From an uncultured Pseudomonadota bacterium (lineage in GTDB: Bacteria > Myxococcota_A > Bradymonadia > Bradymonadales > GCA-2716585): a stretch of 38,182 bases of DNA. The notes below the pieces were generated by a model, which worked only from the letters and a program-made list of their open reading frames with translations, was not told the origin of the DNA and searched no databases. The DNA lies in NCBI GenBank assembly GCA_937123825.1, contig CAKZKQ010000776.1:1-38182 (forward strand), written 5' to 3'. Below are positions 33,698 to 38,182 of this stretch, piece after piece; positions within the stretch are counted from its first letter, which is position 1, and each line of letters opens with the position of its first letter. The translations under genes were made by a program, and so were the position numbers.

Positions 33698-36304
33698 ATG
33701 CAACCGGACAAATGGACCCTCAAATCTCGTCAGGCGCTGATGACCGCCCAGGCCGACGCCGAAGGGCGCGGCAACCCCGAGGTCTTGGCCACGCACCTGC
33801 TGGCGGCGTTGCTTGAGCAGGAAGATGGCATTGTCCCGCCCATCTTGAGCAAGCTGGGCGTCGGCCCCGAGCGCGCCGTCGCCGCTGTGCGCGCCGAGCT
33901 TGATCGCCTGCCGCGCGTCTCGGGCGGCGGCGACGTCCACTCCAGCAACGAGCTGCGCCGCGTCATGCGCGCTGCCGCCGAGCAAACCAAAGCCCTCAAA
34001 GACGACTACCTCTCGACCGAACACATCCTCCTGGCACTGGCCGGCGATGAGAGCGCCGCCGGGCGCGCGCTGGCCTCCTTTGGCGTGCGTCAAGAGGCCG
34101 TCTTGCAAGCCCTCAGCGAGCTGCGCGGCAGCCACCGCGTCACCGACCAGACCCCAGAAAACAAGTTCCGCTCCCTTGAGCGCTACACCCGCAACCTCAC
34201 CAAGCTGGCAAAGCGCGGCAAAATGGACCCCGTCATCGGCCGCGACGACGAGATCCGCCGCGCGCTCCAGGTCCTGAGCCGCAAAAGCAAAAACAACCCG
34301 GTCCTCATCGGCGAACCCGGCGTCGGCAAGACCGCCATCGTCGAGGGCATCGCCCAGCGCATCGCGCGCGGCGATGTGCCCGACTCCCTCAAAAACAAAG
34401 ACGTCGTCGCCCTGGACCTGGGCGCCATGATCGCCGGGGCCAAGTACCGAGGCGAATTTGAAGAACGCCTCAAAGCCGTCCTGAAGGAGATCGAAGACGC
34501 CGATGGGCGGATCATCCTCTTCATCGATGAACTGCACACCCTGGTCGGCGCCGGAGCCGCTGGCGGCACCATGGACGCCGCCAACCTCCTCAAGCCCGCC
34601 CTGGCCCGAGGCGAACTGCGCTGCATCGGCGCCACCACCCTCAATGAGTACCGCCAGTACGTCGAAAAAGACGCCGCCCTTGAGCGCCGCTTCCAACCCG
34701 TCCTGGTGCCCGAGCCCACCGTGGCCGACACCATCACCATCCTGCGCGGCCTCAAAGAGCGCTACGAGGCCTACCACCGCATCCGCATCGCCGACTCCGC
34801 ACTGGTGGCCGCCGCTGGGCTCTCAGACCGCTACGTCGCCGACCGCTTCCTGCCCGACAAGGCCATCGATCTGGTTGATGAGGCCGCCGCCAGGCTGAAA
34901 ATGGAGGTGGAGTCCGTCCCCACCGAGTTGGACCAACTCCAGCGCCGCCTGATCAGCCTCGAAATCGAGCAACAGGCCCTCAAAAAAGAGACCGACCAGG
35001 CCAGCGTCAAGCGCCGCGACATCATCGAGCGCGACATCGCCGAGCTGCGCGAAGAATCCGCTGGCCTTAAGGCACGCTGGACCCAGGAGCGCGAGGTCAT
35101 CGAGGCCGTCGGCTCACTGACCAGGAAGCTCGACGAACTCAGGGTCATGAACGACATGGCCCAGCGCAACGGCGACCTCAACCAGGCCGCCGAAATCCGC
35201 TTCGGCCTCATCCCCGCCACCGAGCGCGCCCTGGAGGAGAAAAAGACCGCCCTGCAGGAACTCCAGCACGGCGGCGCCTTCCTGCGCCAAGAGGTCACCG
35301 ACGAAGACATCGCCACCATCGTCGCCCGATGGACCGGCATCCCCGTGGCCAAGATGCTCGAAAGCGAGCAGCAAAAACTCCTGAGCATGGAAGAGCGCCT
35401 GCACGGGCGCGTGATCGGCCAGGAAGAAGCCGTGGTGGCGGTCAGCGACGCCGTTCGCCGCGCCCGCAGCGGCCTGCAGAGCCCCGACCGACCCGTGGGC
35501 AGCTTCATCTTCCTGGGACCCACCGGCGTGGGCAAGACCGAGCTGTCCAAGGCCCTGGCGCACTTCCTCTTTGATGACGACGCCGCCATGGTCCGGCTCG
35601 ACATGAGCGAGTACATGGAGAAGCACTCCGTGGCCCGACTCATCGGCGCGCCGCCCGGCTACGTCGGCTACGACCAGGGCGGCTACCTCACCGAAGCCGT
35701 CCGCCGCAGGCCCTACAGCGTCATCCTCTTTGATGAAATCGAAAAGGCACACCGCGATGTCTTCAACATCCTACTCCAGGTCCTCGACGATGGCCGTCTG
35801 ACCGACAGCAAGGGCCGCACCGTCGACTTCACCAACGCGGTCATCATCATGACCTCCAACATCGGCTCGCGCTTCATCGAGGAGTTTGGCCTCGAAGAAC
35901 CCCGCAAGGCCCAGGACCTGGTCGAACAAGAGCTGCGCCACCAGTTTCGACCCGAGTTCCTCAACCGCATCGACGACACCATCGTCTTCCACAGCCTCCA
36001 GCGCAACCACATGGACCGCATCGTGGAGATCCAACTCGACAAGGTCCGCAGCCTGATGGCCAACCGGGGCCTTGGCCTTAGCCTCAGCCCCCAGGCCCTG
36101 ACCTTCCTGGCCGACGAGGGCTTTGACCCCGCCTACGGCGCTCGCCCCCTGGCCCGCGCCATCCAGCGCCACCTGACCAACGCCCTGGCCAAAGAACTGC
36201 TGACGGGCAACTTCACCGCCGGAGACACCGTCCAGGCCGACTTCGACGAAGAGGCCCAGGCGCTGCGCTTCTCACTGGCCAAGGCCAAAGAAGCCGTCGC
36301 CTGA
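33698..36304 (+). CDS. clpB: ClpB disaggregase chaperone
   Basis: An 868-residue AAA+ chaperone that, with DnaK, pulls polypeptides out of aggregates after heat or other stress. Residues ~1-150 are the Clp N domain. The first ATPase domain has Walker A GEPGVGKT (~205-212) and Walker B ILFIDELH. A coiled-coil middle domain follows at ~400-525 (RRLISLEIEQQALKKE). The second ATPase domain has Walker A GPTGVGKT (~607-614) and Walker B VILFDEIEKAH. The tail AYGARPLARAIQRH is the family's C-terminal block. Length and the intact middle domain fit ClpB rather than ClpA or ClpC. No type VI secretion genes are nearby to suggest ClpV. The strong AAGGAGG and the ATG at 33698 fix the start. It is convergent with the Rhs gene, with a 33-bp gap. 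Confidence 0.96.
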   Translation: MQPDKWTLKSRQALMTAQADAEGRGNPEVLATHLLAALLEQEDGIVPPILSKLGVGPERAVAAVRAELDRLPRVSGGGDVHSSNELRRVMRAAAEQTKALKDDYLSTEHILLALAGDESAAGRALASFGVRQEAVLQALSELRGSHRVTDQTPENKFRSLERYTRNLTKLAKRGKMDPVIGRDDEIRRALQVLSRKSKNNPVLIGEPGVGKTAIVEGIAQRIARGDVPDSLKNKDVVALDLGAMIAGAKYRGEFEERLKAVLKEIEDADGRIILFIDELHTLVGAGAAGGTMDAANLLKPALARGELRCIGATTLNEYRQYVEKDAALERRFQPVLVPEPTVADTITILRGLKERYEAYHRIRIADSALVAAAGLSDRYVADRFLPDKAIDLVDEAAARLKMEVESVPTELDQLQRRLISLEIEQQALKKETDQASVKRRDIIERDIAELREESAGLKARWTQEREVIEAVGSLTRKLDELRVMNDMAQRNGDLNQAAEIRFGLIPATERALEEKKTALQELQHGGAFLRQEVTDEDIATIVARWTGIPVAKMLESEQQKLLSMEERLHGRVIGQEEAVVAVSDAVRRARSGLQSPDRPVGSFIFLGPTGVGKTELSKALAHFLFDDDAAMVRLDMSEYMEKHSVARLIGAPPGYVGYDQGGYLTEAVRRRPYSVILFDEIEKAHRDVFNILLQVLDDGRLTDSKGRTVDFTNAVIIMTSNIGSRFIEEFGLEEPRKAQDLVEQELRHQFRPEFLNRIDDTIVFHSLQRNHMDRIVEIQLDKVRSLMANRGLGLSLSPQALTFLADEGFDPAYGARPLARAIQRHLTNALAKELLTGNFTAGDTVQADFDEEAQALRFSLAKAKEAVA

Positions 36305-36337
36305 TCCTGGGCGCCATCACAACGACGCAACCAACAC

Positions 36338-38182
36338 TCACCGCGCAGCTGCCCGCGCTGCGGCAACACGAGCCGCTTGAGCACCGCGGCGGCGGACGCG
36401 GCGGCGCTGATAATGATCATCGCGCGTTCCAGCGGGCTGCTGACCCGCCGCAATGGCCGTCTTCAAAGAACTCTTCATATTGGACCGCATCCTGGCAGCC
36501 CAGGCCCCAGGCACAATGCTCAGCACACCCACTCCAATCCGGCGATAGAGGTTGAAGTGCTTGGCCAAAATGTGCAGGCCCTTGGCCGCAGCCAAAACCC
36601 CCACAATCCCCAGCGCCACAGGCAAGCCCACACCGCTCAAGCCCAACACCCCCAATGTCACCGTCGCCGCCGCATTGAGCAGCGTTCCAACCCCCAAACC
36701 CGCTGCTCGCCCAAGGGTCAAACGCTGCTGCTCCGTCAAACCACTTTCCAGCAAACGTCCACCAAGAACGCCCTCGACAGCAATCTCCCCAATGTCATCG
36801 GCCAACGAGGTCCCGAATGTCGCCAACGCATTGGCCCCGCCAGTCACGGCACCAAGGATCATGGTCCAAATGTTGTTGCGCGGAGGAAAACCCAACGCAT
36901 GGGCCTGATTGCTGCGCACAGCGCCGCGCCCAGCACCCACCATCACACCGCTCAAAGAAATGAAGAGACTGGCAACGGCCCCCACAGCGACCGCGCCTGT
37001 CACAACGGCCTCGACCACAAAGTTGCCGTCCACGTCGCGCCATTTGACGGGGTTGCCACGGGCAAAGGCGTACGCCGCAACCGACTCTGAGGGATGGGTG
37101 ATGGTGTTGTCCTCAAAGCTGGCAAAGAGGGGATCAGGCGCGGTCCAGCGCCCAAGCCACGGGTCGGCATAACGGGTGCCGTAGTAAACCAGACCTGAGA
37201 CGGCGCTGTGGGCCTTGCCCGCATGGCCTTCCCTGGGGGCGGTGGCACCATCGCGGACCATGCCGTAGGGATAAAACGCCGTGCGCTCCAGGACCTGACC
37301 GTCATCGCCCGTCGTGGCCACCGTGCTGCCCAGGTGGTCCCCGTGGTGGTAGACCTTCTGGCCCTCCTCGGTCAGCAAACGCTCCACCGCGGCCGCCAAA
37401 AGCACGCCAGACTTGCTGGGCGCCTCCTGGGCATCAAACTCAAGCCAGCCAAGCTCGCGCCCCGCCGCCACAACCGCGTCACCGGCGTCAATCTGACCAT
37501 CACCGCCTGCCTCAAACTCGCCAGCATCACCGGCCAGCGGTGCCACATCCGACAAAACCATCGTCGCCATCGACAACGAACGCCGCTCGGCCAGCACACG
37601 GCCTGCACCGCGCACCAACACCCTGGCCACCCCGTTGCGGATCTCAAACTCAGGCGTGATCGACCACACCTCATCCTTCTCCGACACCTCCAACACACGG
37701 CTGCTGCCCGCGTTGTACTCGTAACGCTCGGCCACCTCACCATCGACGCTCACAGAACGCATCCGGCCCATCTCGTCCCACGTCATCTGCGCATCGCCAC
37801 GACGCACCATATAACCCGACTCATCGTAAGCCAGGCTCATCTGGCCGCCGCGCACCGCAGCGTGAGGACGGGCAGGGTCGTAGTTGATGTCGCCGACGTG
37901 GGCGACGCTGGCCTGGCCGCGGCTGGAGGTCTTGCTGCGCAGGTTGTGGAGGTCGTCGTATTGGTAGGCCATCACCTCGTCAAAGCTCTCGCGACCGGCG
38001 TCCAGGTGCGCCGAGGTCATGCGGTAAAGCTCGTCGTAGGTCATCTGCGCGCTGAGAGACGCGCGGCCCTCCCGAGGCAGGTCGTCCACCACCTCTTTGA
38101 GGTTCCCCACCTTGTCGTACTCAATCCCCAGCGAGAGCACCGTCCCTGCGCTGCCCTGCCCCCCACGAGAGCCCAGACGCCG
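36338..38182 (-). CDS. Rhs/YD-repeat protein, C-terminal part (runs off the window)
   Basis: The reading frame is open to the right edge, so only the last ~614 residues are visible. They contain YD-type repeats (MTYDELYRMTSA, YDDLHNLRSK, LAYDESGYMVRRGD), the conserved HHGDHLGST block, and the Rhs core end YYGTRYADPWLGRWTAPDP. After about nt 37030 the sequence becomes a variable ~230-residue C-terminal region rich in Gly, Ala, Val and Leu with several hydrophobic, glycine-zipper-like helices and a very basic end (RRRVRRRGAQAARVAAAR). In polymorphic toxin systems this position carries the toxin. Here it could insert into membranes, but no toxin motif is recognisable. No immunity gene can follow, because clpB occupies the downstream side on the other strand. 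Confidence 0.88.
   Translation of the reverse strand, partial: RRLGSRGGQGSAGTVLSLGIEYDKVGNLKEVVDDLPREGRASLSAQMTYDELYRMTSAHLDAGRESFDEVMAYQYDDLHNLRSKTSSRGQASVAHVGDINYDPARPHAAVRGGQMSLAYDESGYMVRRGDAQMTWDEMGRMRSVSVDGEVAERYEYNAGSSRVLEVSEKDEVWSITPEFEIRNGVARVLVRGAGRVLAERRSLSMATMVLSDVAPLAGDAGEFEAGGDGQIDAGDAVVAAGRELGWLEFDAQEAPSKSGVLLAAAVERLLTEEGQKVYHHGDHLGSTVATTGDDGQVLERTAFYPYGMVRDGATAPREGHAGKAHSAVSGLVYYGTRYADPWLGRWTAPDPLFASFEDNTITHPSESVAAYAFARGNPVKWRDVDGNFVVEAVVTGAVAVGAVASLFISLSGVMVGAGRGAVRSNQAHALGFPPRNNIWTMILGAVTGGANALATFGTSLADDIGEIAVEGVLGGRLLESGLTEQQRLTLGRAAGLGVGTLLNAAATVTLGVLGLSGVGLPVALGIVGVLAAAKGLHILAKHFNLYRRIGVGVLSIVPGAWAARMRSNMKSSLKTAIAAGQQPAGTRDDHYQRRRVRRRGAQAARVAAARAAAR

Noticed and set aside
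33698..36304. ClpV of a type VI secretion system
   Set aside because: Domain layout fits ClpB, and no type VI genes are in the window despite the nearby Rhs gene.

Overview
The window looks like chromosomal DNA of a GC-rich deltaproteobacterium-type organism, most likely Myxococcota or Bradymonadales-like. I judged this from content, with no taxonomic search. The signs are Cys-rich and calcium-binding-type surface lipoproteins, a MYXO-CTERM-like C-terminal anchor, a TIGR02147 regulator, a DUF1800/DUF1501 pair, a kinase-ATPase-TPR fusion, DUF4388 (PATAN), HDOD-GGDEF and Rhs proteins. Genes are densely packed. I see no rRNA, tRNA, CRISPR array or phage. The only mobile-element candidate is a 154-bp inverted-repeat element.

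Layout. Positions 106-4245 (minus) hold two lipoprotein genes: a Cys-rich/PPC-domain protein and a smaller protein with two Cys-containing Ig-like modules. Positions 4522-8351 (plus) hold a four-gene unit: TIGR02147 regulator, acidic lipoprotein (1-nt overlap), DUF1800, and Tat-exported DUF1501. It ends against a strong terminator shared with the convergent HDOD-GGDEF gene (8453-9988, minus). Across a 388-bp divergent gap holding a perfect 7-1-7 palindrome lies a very large TPR protein (10377-16001). Its stop codon coincides with the left target duplication of the inverted-repeat element.

A pseudouridine synthase (minus) follows. Then comes a plus-strand unit of a small membrane protein, a Ser/Thr kinase-AAA-TPR protein and a GspE/PilB-type ATPase (17334-23041). 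From 33426 back to 23045 everything is on the minus strand: a small lipoprotein, a 2004-aa thrombospondin-type-3 repeat surface protein, a pseudo-receiver/DUF4388/J-like/TPR protein with a Fur-box-like site upstream, and an unrecognised 222-aa protein. The right end carries clpB (plus) and the 3' part of an Rhs/YD-repeat gene (minus) that runs off the window.

Functional picture. Much of the sequence encodes surface-exposed or exported proteins (about five lipoprotein or surface proteins, Rhs, and the Tat-exported DUF1501). The rest is mainly signalling proteins built on TPR scaffolds (kinase, c-di-GMP, degenerate receiver). The units most likely to reflect poorly described biology are TIGR02147-lipoprotein-DUF1800-DUF1501 and kinase-small membrane protein-secretion ATPase. 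Their joint function is inference from gene order only.
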